Source: Ectocarpus siliculosus
Taxonomy: Eukaryota > Sar > Phaeophyceae > Ectocarpales > Ectocarpaceae
Assembly (NCBI GenBank): GCA_000310025.1
Contig: FN649728.1
Coordinates: 5,440,761 to 5,504,760 of the forward strand
DNA: 64,000 nt
Reading direction: 5' to 3'
Position 1 is the first letter of the stretch; every line of letters starts with the position of its first letter. The position numbers were made by a program, and so were the translations under genes. The notes beneath the pieces are model-generated. The model saw nothing but the letters and a program-made list of their open reading frames with translations, was not told the DNA's origin and made no database searches. Shown piece by piece: positions 1-12,900 of this stretch.

Positions 1-4
1 TTTG

Positions 5-39
<35 letters not shown>

Positions 40-3000
40 TTTGTTCTTTTGCTTCCTGAGTCGAAAAACTCCCCGGTTAGTAGGTGGGCCTCTCTGGCCT
101 TTCCTCTCTCCATGCGTGCGTGCGTGCGTGGTGTCTCCGCGGGGTTTCCGCTTTCTCCCTCCCTCGTGGGCATGGCGTGATCCATCATCTCCGTCTTTTT
201 TTTATCTTCGTTCGTTCGTTCGTTCGTTGGTATTTTGGTGGTTTTCTTCTTTGAGTGTCATCATCATATCATTCTGGGCTGTATGCATTGTCTCTCTCCC
301 TTGCTCTCTCTCTCTCTATCTCGTCGCCCAGTCGTCCTCCACGTTGTCTGTCTTGGCTCTTCTCATCTTCCTTTCGGTTCTTTGGGTCGGTTGTTTGTTC
401 TCCCTCTGGCTTGCTTCTGTGTCTGTGGTGGTCTGTGTGGGGTGATGGTGCCAGCCAAAACCGAGGAGCTCGCCGTTAGGCGTCGCCCTTCTTCATCTGC
501 CACCCCCAAGCGTTTTAGGTGACTTTTTTTATCGGGGGGCGGGGCGGGGGGGCGTAGATGTAGGCAGTTTACCTCCGATTTTACGCGTCTGTGGCTTGTT
601 AGCACATGGGGCGAGCCAGCGATGAGATTGGGCGTGCTCAATTCGATTCGTTGGGTGTTGTTGCTGTGGAAAGTGTAGGTGTTGTTGCTGTTGTTGTTGT
701 TGTTGTTGTTGAAGCTGCTACCGCTGCCGCTACTGCCGCTGCTGCTGCTGCTTCTGCTGCTGCCTTGCGTGGTGGCGATGAAATTCTGGTCGTCCTTTTG
801 TCCTTCCCATGCTTGACCGGCCTACAAGTCCGTCTTCGGAATGAATGTCGTACGGACTCACGTCAAGTTGGACTCAACCCTTCTAGACCTCAACCACCGT
901 CGCCTCTCCCCGTCCCCCGGCAACTGAATCGGAAAAGCCATGGGGCAAAACGGGATGATGTTGATGCGAGAGAACCAGGTCGGAAACGCTGTAGCATGGC
1001 GCGAGAGGAGGCACTTACATTGAAACAAGGGTTTCGGGGTTTGATTTTCGTGATTTGTCACAACAAAGACCGGGTTTTTGTCTGCTCAAGGAGCCATCTA
1101 TCTATCTTTAGCTGTGTATCTAACGGGGCGGTTGGTTGTGAGGTAGCGAGACAGATGTTGTTGTTGTTGACGTCGTTGGTGACTTTCTTGTTGTCATGGT
1201 CCACGGCTGCTTGCCGTGTGGCAAATGCCGATGATACTTGTTTTGGGATGCGTGTATCTGCGAGGACGTGTCAACTGTCGGCAGGGACATAAGTCATCAT
1301 TCGTGTTTCTTTGTTTTTGATACCGGCGACAGGGCGGGTCAGCAGGTCGTCGCCGGCAGTAGATCACGCGCTTGGGTTGTATTTGGTCGTTCAGACGTGG
1401 GCTGTCGGGGGGTTCGCTGTGTTGCTCCAACCCCGGCTCGTTGTGTTTTTCGCCGGTTGGGCGTGCGTTTTTCGGGAAGGTGTCGAATCAACGAACGGCA
1501 GACACAGTACGATGGGTTTGGTAATCGAGGCGGAATTTGGGGGCACTGACGCCTGGTGAACGAGGCAGAGTCGGGCGGCTGTGAATTGATGTAGAGCAAG
1601 GAGGGGAGGGGGGTTGTGGTGTGCCGGCACCACGTGTTTGTTTGTTTGCGTGGAAAACACAACAAACGGCACACGAGGGGGCTCTTCTTTCTCTCACCGC
1701 CTCCTTTCTGCGGTTTGTTTCTCCCCAACTTCTTCTCAACGCTGGCACTTGCTCATGAAGGAAAAAGTAGGTTGTTGTTGTTGTTGCTTCGCCATGGCAA
1801 GGAAGGGGGGGGGTGACGCTACGTCCTCATTGCTCTGAACGAGGGTTCTCCGCAGTGTAGTGCATGACTTGGGTGTTGGTGTCTGTTTCGGGACTATGTA
1901 GGGACGTGGATGATGATCAACACGCACACTCGGTGTGAGAGTAGATTCCCTTGAGGGATGAAGAAAAAGAAAAAAGTAAGTGTAACAACAGTCGAGGGAC
2001 ACGGGGCGTACTATAATAGTGCCGTCGGATGGGATGTATTTTCACTCCTCGTGATATTTTTGCCAACTGGGTACAACAAGCTTAAGAATTTGTTCGCATT
2101 AGTTATGTGCATTACAGCCAGCTTACCTATACACGAAGACTACCCACGTTGTGGAAGGCGCAACAGAGCTTAATTTCTTTTGCCATTTTCCGTCACCGAT
2201 CTGTCCAACGACAGCTGCAGTGCTCATTGTACAGTAGTAGTACACGGTGCATTAGCTTTTCTGTCTGTCTCTTTCTTCTTCCACACGACATAGTTTTTGC
2301 GAGGGTACCATGCGGGGGAGGGAGGTGACGCAGAATAGTTGTGACTTCATCTACAACATAACACATTCATTCCTGGTCCTGATATTTTTGGGAGTTCTCA
2401 TGAGACGTCCCTTCCTCGTGAAACCGCTGGCAAAATGGAGGAAGCTCCAGTCGAGGCCGCTATTATTGCTATTATTGTACCCGCGGACTAATATTTTCAA
2501 GCCAGGTGCGGCATTTTCCAACCAACCCCTATCATCCCGAACCCTTGACCTTTTTTCCAGCAATCGAATCATCGCAGGACCGGTGAACCTTGATTCATTC
2601 AACCACGCTCCGAAGCCACGCTTTTTTCTTTCATTCGCGAATCCTGCGCACGTACTGTAGACCGATAATATGTCACGAGTGAAATCCTGCAGTCTTCCCA
2701 ACTAAGTAGGCGATTCATATGTATGCACAATTTTTAGTTCATTCTGCACTTGATGGTGCTCCCCAGGGCTCAGGGCACGGGCTTGTCCAGATCTCACGGC
2801 AGCCTCGTGGATTAGTGATGGTAAGGGATATCGACAAGTTGGACAGTGAACGAGCCTCCCAACATATTTGTTTTCCTCATTGTCTTGGGTGTGCCATCTT
2901 CCACACCATGCAGCCAGGTTCCCACAAGGAAGAACTCCCTTTGCTTGTTCGGTGGTTGCCTTCAATCGATTATCTCGGCAATGGGCTTAGCTGCCCCTTC

Positions 3001-4957
3001 CGCCCCGTTGGGCATGTATGTGTGGAATATTCGCGAACGACTCTGTACTCCGGAAGATGCTTTCACTTCAATGTTGCACATTGTCTTCACTCCATCGAGA
3101 TTCGAAACCGCAACAACCTTGGAAGAACGTTGCGAAAGGTTACCACTGGAGGACCCCTGAAGCCAAAGTTGTGTTGTCAAGTGGCTGATGAACGAAGGAT
3201 GGATGGGTGGGACCACCGTCCGAGGTAGGATGCCTTATCCAATCCAGTACTTCTAGTACATGATCCGCGGTAGGAAGTCAGATTACAACAGCAAGCAGGA
3301 ATCTCCTTCCAAAAATATTGGCCAATCAGAACACTTCGGGCACCTTTTCTCTCTCTCACTGGGGGCACCTCTTCTCTCTCTCTCTGAGCCTGAATGTGCC
3401 CATAGTTCGGTAGGCCGAGTCCAACAAACACGAGGTTCGGTGATTGGCGCCGGAGACCTGGCAACTGAAATCAAGCCGTTTACAGTAGGGGGCCCTGACC
3501 GGTCAAATTGTTTGATATGCGGTGCTATGCATATCAGGTTGAACTTGACGTGGACGGGCCGGGCCCTCACTCGCTACCAACTCGTTCAAGCGGCAGAGGG
3601 TTTTGGGGCAAACGCGTGACATCCTTTGACAGCCTACCACGACATTTACCTACTTCCTGGTGGGGTACGTTGAAGCCGTAACGGAAGGTTTTCATCGCCA
3701 CTGCATACGGCCGAATTGACGCTTGTTGAAAAACTCGGTTAGAAAAGGACACAGGCGTTCTGTGGTGGGTTCCACTCCGTTCAAAACATGTTTCTTCTTT
3801 GTTATGCATATGCATTGCCACAGCACGCAGTGGAGGAGATCCGCGTGGCAGAAATTAACGAGGGTATGAGGGAAGAGAGTGCTGAACTCTTCTCGCATTA
3901 AAAGTCGAAGGCAACATACCGCAGGAGGGGAGGGTAGAGAGGGGCTCTTCTGTGTGACCACGGGTTGGAGTACACGGCACTATTATTATAGTGCTGTGAG
4001 CGCTCTGATTTGACGTGAAGACAAAAAGAAAAAATATGAGGGAGGCTCAGGCTTTGGTGTCACTGGACTGCCGTTGTCAGTGGACGCTAGCATAATCGGG
4101 AACCGCTGGGCGTCGTTCCTAACAAGAACATGTCGATTTCGCAGTTGCAATCACACCCGCAGGACCCAACCAACCCCCTTGAGGTTCTCCCGAGAGTTCA
4201 TATGCACCACTTTGATCACACCTCGCAATGGTCAGAAGACATCACGGGCACCGCCAATCAATACCCAGTCCTAAATCTTAGCGACATCGCTGTTGCCTCT
4301 CCTCCTGCTCTCAACCCAGCAAACAAACTCCGGGACATCGGTCCAGGCTGTACGCATCGGCAACGAATGCCTACCGGCCGGATACCCAGGCGACGGACAC
4401 GCCCGCCCGGCAGCCGGCTCAGCAAAATACTGGCATCTCACACACCGCTGGGTCAATTAGTTGGGTTATCTCCACCGGGGGAAGCAATGTTGTTAACGTA
4501 CTGCGACTCTCAGAAGTCGTTTCGCACTTGCCGGCGTACCCCACATCGGCGGATGCCTTCTACGACAGCACCTAACAAACAATCGAAAGTCTAGCCTAAG
4601 GCCGCCCTCTTCCGACACCACTCCTCTCTGGAGATGTTCTGAACTTTGCTCGAATCATGGTGGAGCTCCGAGCGCCACCAACAGGCTGCGGTGCTGTAGC
4701 GCCACGCGGCGGGACTTTTCAAGTTTCTTGCACTTCACGCGGTGGAGCTCGGTCGTCCGCGGCGTGTTCATGCTTCGCGCTCGAAGCGGGGGAACCGGGT
4801 CTCTTACCACTTAATGCGACGCAACTGCTACATATCTTGCCATCACCTCTTGTGGTGACACTGCTATATTCGCGTGAAGCGGGGGTGTGTTGGTCTCTAC
4901 CACTTGCGGTGGAACTGTTACTCTACCACCATGCGGTGAAACTACCACCGCTTCACT
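1..4957. other. Gene-poor left end, no supported gene
   Basis: The window opens with a run of about 30 cytosines (near 10–40), followed by pyrimidine-rich and TTG/CTG-rich low-complexity DNA to about 1.9 kb. A short reading frame at 445–518 (start MVPAKTEELAVRRR) ends at a GTGACT donor-like site and could be a first exon on the plus strand, but I found no partner exon. Around 2.7–3.6 kb both strands carry open frames of 85–170 codons with no recognisable domain. Nothing here is firm enough to call a gene. 4700–4957 contains degenerate copies of a GCGGTGGA-like motif and probably includes the 3' untranslated region of the minus-strand histidine gene. Confidence 0.5.
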
Positions 4958-7753
4958 TCACGCGGCTCTCCTAGCCGGGACCCCCTTCTCCGCCAGGTGG
5001 TCTTTAACCTCCGATATGGAAACTTCCTTGCGGTGGAAAATTCCAGCGGCGAGCGCCTGTGTTCGAAAATAACAAATACGTTGATGAGAGACAACAATGG
5101 GAGCGGGAGGAGGCGGAGGAATCGTTGAAGTATCCTACAGGTGATAATCGAACCAAGGCAGTTGTAGTAGACAGGAAAGGCTGCACCAACGAACACAAGC
5201 ATTGAGAAACACACATCGAAATATGACTACAACACACACAAAACGGTGCTTCGCAGGTTCTATGCAAAAAACCACCGGCGGGCGTATCGCGGACGTCGCA
5301 ACCGGTTCAGTTGAATCGAGAGGAAACGCAGGGCATAACAATACCCAACGCCGAGAAAAAAATGTCATACACAGGAGCTTGACGTACATCAAAAGCAACA
5401 CGGAAAGGGAGAGAAAGAGCCGCCCAGCGAAAATTGGGAAGGAATCGTGCATCGACCACGGTTGGAAAACCTAGGGGTGACAAGTGCGGATTTCTCCCAA
5501 CGCAATGTTCGAAAACAACACCTTCGGGACGTGGAGGCAAACACCCACGCGGGCTCCTCCACACGCTGCACGTGCTGCGTTTTGACGCAAGGAACGTGCG
5601 ACCACTGAGAAACACCATTGCACACTACCACTAGTCGCTATTGTTAACGATCAACTCGCATCTCCGACCATCGGCACGAAAATTGTTAGTTTCTTGAAGC
5701 CTACGTGCCGCCGGCACGCCAAAAGGACTTACTGCGCATCAACGCAAAAAAAAAAATGCTGGCAAGAAGGAGGGACGAGGGCTGTATGATACAACCAACA
5801 CAGCGGGGCACCAGGAAGATGTTGGCCATCGAGACCAAAAATAAGCGATTGATTCATGGGCGAATAGGAACGTACGACCACGAAAGCTAAATTGCTCACA
5901 GCCTGGACCCCCGTCGCGTCGAAGACCTCCGAAAAATGCTCCACGGCGCCAGCCCCGCTCGACGCGATGACCGGGATAGACACCGCTCCCATTACAGCCT
6001 AGAAGAGCCCACACACACACACACAAGAGGGGCAACAATTTAAAGGGGAGGGTAAGCCACACAAAAGAGGGGCAACAATTTAAAGGGGAGGGTAAGCCAC
6101 ACAAAAGAGGGGCGACAATTTAAAGGGGAGGGTAAGCCACACAAAAGAGGGGCAACAATTTAAAGGGGAGGGTAAGCCACACAAAAGAGGGGCGACAATT
6201 TAAAGGGGAGGGTAAGCCACACAAAAGAGGGGCAACAAAGAAAGGGGGAAAGTAAGCCACACAACGAAAAAGGCGCAGCGACTGCGAGGAGAAATGATGG
6301 GAGCATTTTTTTTGGGTGTGTGTGACATTATCCACACAATGAAAATCCGATAAAAAGTATGGATGGAACTCGGGGGGGTGAAACACCACAGGTCCGGAGG
6401 TGGTACCTGGGAAGACGGCAGGGAAACAAATCGACATGGTCGGAATATTTTCTGCACGTCGTTCGAGAGGCGCGATGACAGAGGTACGCCAATACCCCTC
6501 CTTTACTTCCAAAACGTCCGGCTACTTGACTACTGCTGTACGCGTGGAACCGTAGGTATAGTCAGCCTTCTTGGCACCCGCCAAAGAGACAAAACAAAAC
6601 ATCCGCAGGGAATGAGATTTGGAACAACTCGGTGAGTGATTTTAGCTGAATCTCGCGTGTGCTCGTCTGCTCATGGCTGCATCATGTTGAAGCTTGGTCC
6701 ACTGACTACCACGATGCGAATCCATTTCGTCTCTTCGTATTGTCTTTCCCTAGGAGGACCCCGCAATCGGAATACGGGAAGCCAGATACCAATAGGCAAC
6801 CAGATCATGCGTACATGACAACAATTGAACCATTTCAGTTTATTTGGCAGCAGTGTATGCATAAAACGAACGGCACGGGTACACATCTTTTTTGTCTTTT
6901 TTTCCTGGATACATATATTTTAATGAATTTTTCCCAATGTTTATCTTGAAAAATGTGCGCAATTTCTTCGACCTCACAACGATTTTTTCGTCACCGGGTC
7001 TTGTGGTTGCCGTCACGGGCAATACGCACGTGAATTTTTTTTTGAAATCCATGACTGTAGCCAAAAGTAAAGACCGGTCAGCAGGAGTGGCCGGGACAAC
7101 CTCTGGCACTGACGCAAGACATTTTGACCGCTTGGAGTGGATAGAGTTGGGCCCTCAGAGGGTCGACGAAAAAAAAACAAAAACACCCATGTTTAATTAG
7201 ATGACGACGGATGCGGAGCAACTTTCGATCGTCGATATGCCTTACCGGCCGCATTTTTTTTGCTCTCCTGGTCGTCACGTGACCTTGGTGGCGAACGAAG
7301 AAAGAAAGGGAGGGCTACAGCGACGAGCAGAAGCAAGACACAACCAAAACCCTGCCGATGATGCTGTATGGGTGAGACCCCACTCCCATACCGAATGAAA
7401 GAACACCAACCAACACGTCCACCCCAAACATGCCGAGCAATCGGTTACCTTGACCAGCTCCAGGTCGAACCCGTCCTTCTGGCCGTCCATGTCGACACAG
7501 TTCAGCAGAATTTCTCCTGCCCCGAGTGTCTCGCAGCTCTGCTCTCCGAGAGCCGTGGTCCGTTCCAGCAGAGGGCGACACCCGCGGTACGTGTGGCGTC
7601 AACACCACATATCACAACAGCAAACGATGGACAGAAGGAAGGTACTATCAACGTGGTGAGAATGCGAGCAAGTAAAAAAACATCCTAATTAGGCCGTCTC
7701 TTCTCTTCTCTTCTCTTTTATCACCACCTGAAAAACCCTGAACGACGACAGCA

Positions 7754-7794
<41 letters not shown>

Positions 7795-9472
7795 TACAAG
7801 TATAACATGTAATGCCCATCCTTTCGTCCATCTCATCCATGCTCTCAAACAAGAACAGTGATTGTCGGATATATCCTTCTTTGCGCAGGTGGCAGCCCCC
7901 ACAAGGCAAGTCGGGGCAAAAAAAACAAAAAGTCTGTTGTGACTGCCCCGGGTGGCAAAATAGTGCACCCGGAAGAGATGGGACGAAAAACACGCACACG
8001 TGTTCATGTTCATTCCCTCCAACAGACAGACAGCACACAGCATACCACAGCATGCCACAGCATGCCATACCTTGGCGAGCGAGACAGCATCGATGTCCTT
8101 GCCTTCCCTTCCCCCCTTGACAGTGCACTGGTACCAGCAGTACCTCTGTCCCATTGGACCCCCCTTGTCCGACTCCTTGACCTTGAGGACCGTGTGCTTC
8201 GGCGCGTCCTCCGGGTTAGCCACGTACACCTGGACAAACCGCAAAAATGATGCGCAGTTGTTTGCTATTCTTGGGCATCACGGAACCAGAGCACTCAGAG
8301 ACAATAAAACGGCTTGAACGTTCTTGGGGCTGCGACAACGTGACTACCGAAGGCAAGAAGACACAAGAAAGACACTGGGGCATCTCCCAAGAGCGTATGC
8401 GAAACAAACGAGATTTCGAGACGGCTTTCATTCAACAACACCCTACACCACGTCCCTCAGGGTATCGGTTGCACATGCACGAAGCGTGCTGCTGTACGTC
8501 AGCTCAGGGGTTTACACCCGTGGTTCGCATGTAGTTTCTGGGCTTTTCAGCCAGCATCAACACGGGGAAAGCCACGCAGCACTATTTTGAATTTCTTCAA
8601 TGGAGAGACGAAAACTCGCAACATACCCATGGGACAGATACTGAGCAGCAGTGCGGCGCTGATCCCGGTCGTCACTCTACACCGGAGTGCAACCCTACTA
8701 TTGAGGGAATACACCCCGCTATATAAGAGGGACCATAAACCACTATTGGGGGACTACACCCCACTATTGAGGGACCCTGTGTTGTCCTGCTCACCCTCCT
8801 GGGGTCCACCGAGACAACGACGGCCTGCTTTCCGTAGACGTGGGAGATCTGCTCTATCGAGCTGTCGCCGGTCAACTCTCCACCTCGCTTGAGCAGGGCC
8901 TGTGGGGTCGTATACGCCGGCGTGAGAGAGCAGCTCGTGAAAACCGTCTCGTCATTGACAAAAAAAAAGTGTTTGAAACTTGATACGAAGTGCTAAATAG
9001 CCAGCTGCTGCGTGCAGCAAACCGGAAAGTCGAAGCATCGATGTACTAGGCGACGAAGGCCAGCGGTGTTTCAACCACACAGTGGACTCTCGAACGCCGC
9101 AACAAGTCTTCCAAATCAGCTTAAGGCAACACAAGTAGGTGATGGTGCGCTCTGTAGTGCCCACTCGAGGGATACGCCGAAACGCCACCATGGACGAAGT
9201 ACTTTCACTCTGCAAGTAGCACGAGAGGCAAGAGGCCGATTGGCATGGCTACTCATGGGGGTGGCAACGTGGCCACAAGTCGGGGTTGAGGGGTGTTAAC
9301 GCTAGTGCTAGAAAATTATTTGAATTTGATTCGGGTCCACGTGTTGGTGAAGAAACATGCCAAAAATATGGTAAATCGCACGTACCGACTGTGTTGAAAG
9401 AAGAGGGAAAAAAAGCTGCTGCGGGCCGTCGACCGAGACACTGACTACTACCAGCAGGATCAGCTCCAGCAT

Positions 9473-9536
<64 letters not shown>

Positions 9537-9944
9537 CACCACCACCAAACAACAACGACAACAACGACAACGACAACGGTGACACGAAAGAGAGGCCAGA
9601 CACACCTCCGCGGCGTAGACGGCATCCGAGCCCAGAGAGATCTTGTCCGCGCCGGCCCTGAAGTAGCGGGATGCCACCTCGACGGCACTGTACGTCTGGA
9701 ACACGACCGCCACGAGCAAGGAAGAGCAGACACAAAGGAACATTGGCAAACGCACCACAACCAACGAAAGGGAGAAGTTAATCGTGGGTAGATACTTTTC
9801 ACAACCACTGAATTGAACAATGAGGGCACACGTCGTGAGGGTACCCACATCGAAAACTGTTGTGGGGAGGGAGAAAAAAGAGGGACCACGGTACAGAAAT
9901 CCTGAAATCCTTCTACCAAAAAAGAAAGAGGTTCGAGTCTTAGT

Positions 9945-9990
<46 letters not shown>

Positions 9991-12900
9991 TGCCAAAAAC
10001 ACAACCGCCACGGCGGTGTGTGCTAAGGCGCTGCTACCGTACGTGTCGCGGACCCCGAAAAGGGAGTCGCTCATTCTGTTTCGTGCGGTCCCCCGACAAT
10101 TATTCTAACCGCCAGCTGTCAATCGCGTAGACAAGTGCCAAAAAACAGCACGAGTAAACAATGCTCCACCACCGTGAAAACCGAACCGGGTCTGCTGCGT
10201 AGCCACATGTGTCCTCATGCTGCCGATCCACGGTATCATTCCGCGGCACAGGCAGCAGCCGTTCCGTGGAACGGCTGGCTCCCAGACGCACCTTCCCGGA
10301 GTCGTCGGTGTGGCTCCTGATGCCTCCTCCCACGGTGAGAGGGACGAACACGCGTTCGGATGCGAGCTCCAGCACCTAATAAAAAATCAAAACAGAAGGA
10401 AGGAAAATGGCCGTCCGCCGTCGTGTTGTGTTGTATCTAAAGCGGGAAGATGAAAGCGTGCAAGACATCAAGGTGCGCGCAAAGCTCCAGCACCTAACAA
10501 CAACAGAAGAAGGAAGTTGGCCGTCCGCATGTCGTGTTGTGTTGTACATATCTACAGCGGGAAGATGAAAGCGCGCAAGACATCAAGGTGTGCGCAAAGC
10601 TCCAGCACCTAAAAACTAAACAGAAGGAAGGAAGTTGGCCGTCCGCATGTCGTGTTGTGTTGTACATATCTAAAGCGGGAAGATGAAAGCGCGCAAGACA
10701 TCAAGGTGTGCGCAAAGCTCCAGCACCTAAAAACTAAACAGAAGGAAGGAAGTTGGCCGTCCGCATGTCGTGTTGTGTTGTATCTAGAGCGGGAAGATGA
10801 AAGCGCGCAAGACATCAAGGTGCGCGCAAAGCTCCAGCACCTAAAACAAAAATAGAAGAAAGGAAGTTGGCCGTCCGCATGTCGTGTTGTGTTGAATCTA
10901 AAGCGGGAAGATGAAAACGCGCAAGACATCAAGGTGTGCGCAAAAGCGGTGCTTGGTCTTTTCCCCACTATGACCTGGAAACGAAGACTGCCATTCGCAT
11001 GCTTTGCGTGACCAACGGTGGTATACCATTACCGTACCCCGTTTTCTTACGGAAACCTGTGCTTGAACACCAAATACGGTCACATCATCGGGGGGTATGC
11101 AAGAACGATGCGTGCGCGAGCGACCGGACATCCACAGGCACGAATGCATGCATCCGCACCTTGAGCATGGGGAGGTCGTCGAGCACCCCTTGCCTGAAGG
11201 ACGTGATGTTCAAGAAGCAAACCTCATCGGCCCCTTCCTCGTAGTACCTGCGGCAATCACGGTTCACACCAACATTCGTTCACACTATTATGGGTTTTCA
11301 CGCGACGGTTGCTCACACCACGGTCTTCCACACGACGGTTTTTCGCACCACCTTCTTTTTCACCGCTGTTCACAACACCACCAACCACAGAGCGAAGCCG
11401 ATACGAAGTACCACACCAAGTACCACCCCACCAAGCTTTTCCCCTCGCCTGCACATGAGCAGAAACCATCGTCACGGCGGAAGCATACATAGCATAAATA
11501 GCACGGTACCGCGCGCGATACGAAACAGAACGCATCCTCTCCCTACCCACAGTCTACCACTTGGTAGTAAAGATGGCACCACGGACATTAAAACAGTAAC
11601 AGCGGGCCGTCAATTGCCCTTCCGGTGGTGGAAGACAAATACAGGCCCAACGGTCCCGAACGAATCAAACACACTGCAAGTGGGTGGGTAAGGTAAAACC
11701 ATAGTTCAGGCGATGCGGTCAAAACCCGGCTGCACCCCCGGCAACGTCGCAAGCACACACGCGGGATCTGAAAAAAACAACCCAGGTATCCGTACGTACC
11801 TCCCGGAAAGTTCCACGGGTTTCCCGAGGTTCCTGACGTCCCCCTTCCCCTCCTGAGTCCCCGCCTCCCTTACGTCGTACTGGTCTCCCTTGGTCACCAC
11901 GAGGTCCCCTTGGTCGTTGGACCTGAGAGCGTGGGAGCAACAGAAAGTGCACACGGAGAGGGAGAGGGGCACCGGCACCATGAAACTGTCTGCATAAAAA
12001 CTCTTTACAGTGCCTAAAGTCACAAACAACAGAAGTTCGAAACGCAACCACAGCGAGGTGAACGGAGCCGCGCAACAAAACGGAAGCGAGGTTGGGGCAG
12101 AGGCTGCGGTTTGCAAACACAAGACGGCGTGGCCTTGATATTGGCTATAATAAGAGCGGAAGCAAGCGCGGTGGTTTCTCGATGATTCAATAGTACCTTT
12201 GTATATTGCACAAAATCATATCTAGATTACCACGAGTCACTGATGGCATCTGCCTATCCGTGCAAGTTTGTTGGGGGAACCGCGAAATCGAGCCACGGCA
12301 CGCGGTCCCACGTACCAGGAACGCCACAACTTGGCACCACACCCAGGGATTCGGTCCTTCCTCCCTCCCGCCCTCCCTCCCATCCCCTTCCCTCGTCTCT
12401 CTCTGCCCGTTAGACACTCGCGTTGGTTTGCTTTTGGTCGAGTATCTGCCCGAGAAGCCACGTGTTCTGCAAAGGACAGGGGAAAAGAAAAGAAGACCTC
12501 ATCCAGAACCTGTCCCGAATTTACAACAACGAACCCCCAATACACTCTCAACACTCAAAACACAATCAAGAGGCAGCACATAGCAGTACCTGACATCCAA
12601 GCACGCCACGATTCTCTTCACCAGCTTGGTGTCCTCGTTCCCCCTGGCGCTTCCTCCGCCGCCGCTGCTGTTCCCGCTCCCCTCGGCCGAAACGCCCCCC
12701 ATCTTTCCCTTTCCCACAGAATCCAGGAACGCTCCCAGGAGACGGAGACCGACCTGTGCCAGAAAACGTTGATAGGTGACCAATTCGTGATGAATGGCAA
12801 GCATCCGATACGACAACAACAAACGTTGGACGCAAAGGGTTTGGGAAGCAAATGCGGCGAGGGCGGGCACTACAATACACTTGTCACGCATTGACGTATG

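Noticed and set aside
2719-3228. 169-codon plus frame
   Set aside because: Overlapping frames on both strands are equally open and none shows a domain; possible element fragment but undecidable.
7648-8244. 198-codon minus frame as a single exon
   Set aside because: Only 8071–8229 of it is coding (hisHF exon 14); the rest is intron with a CAG repeat.
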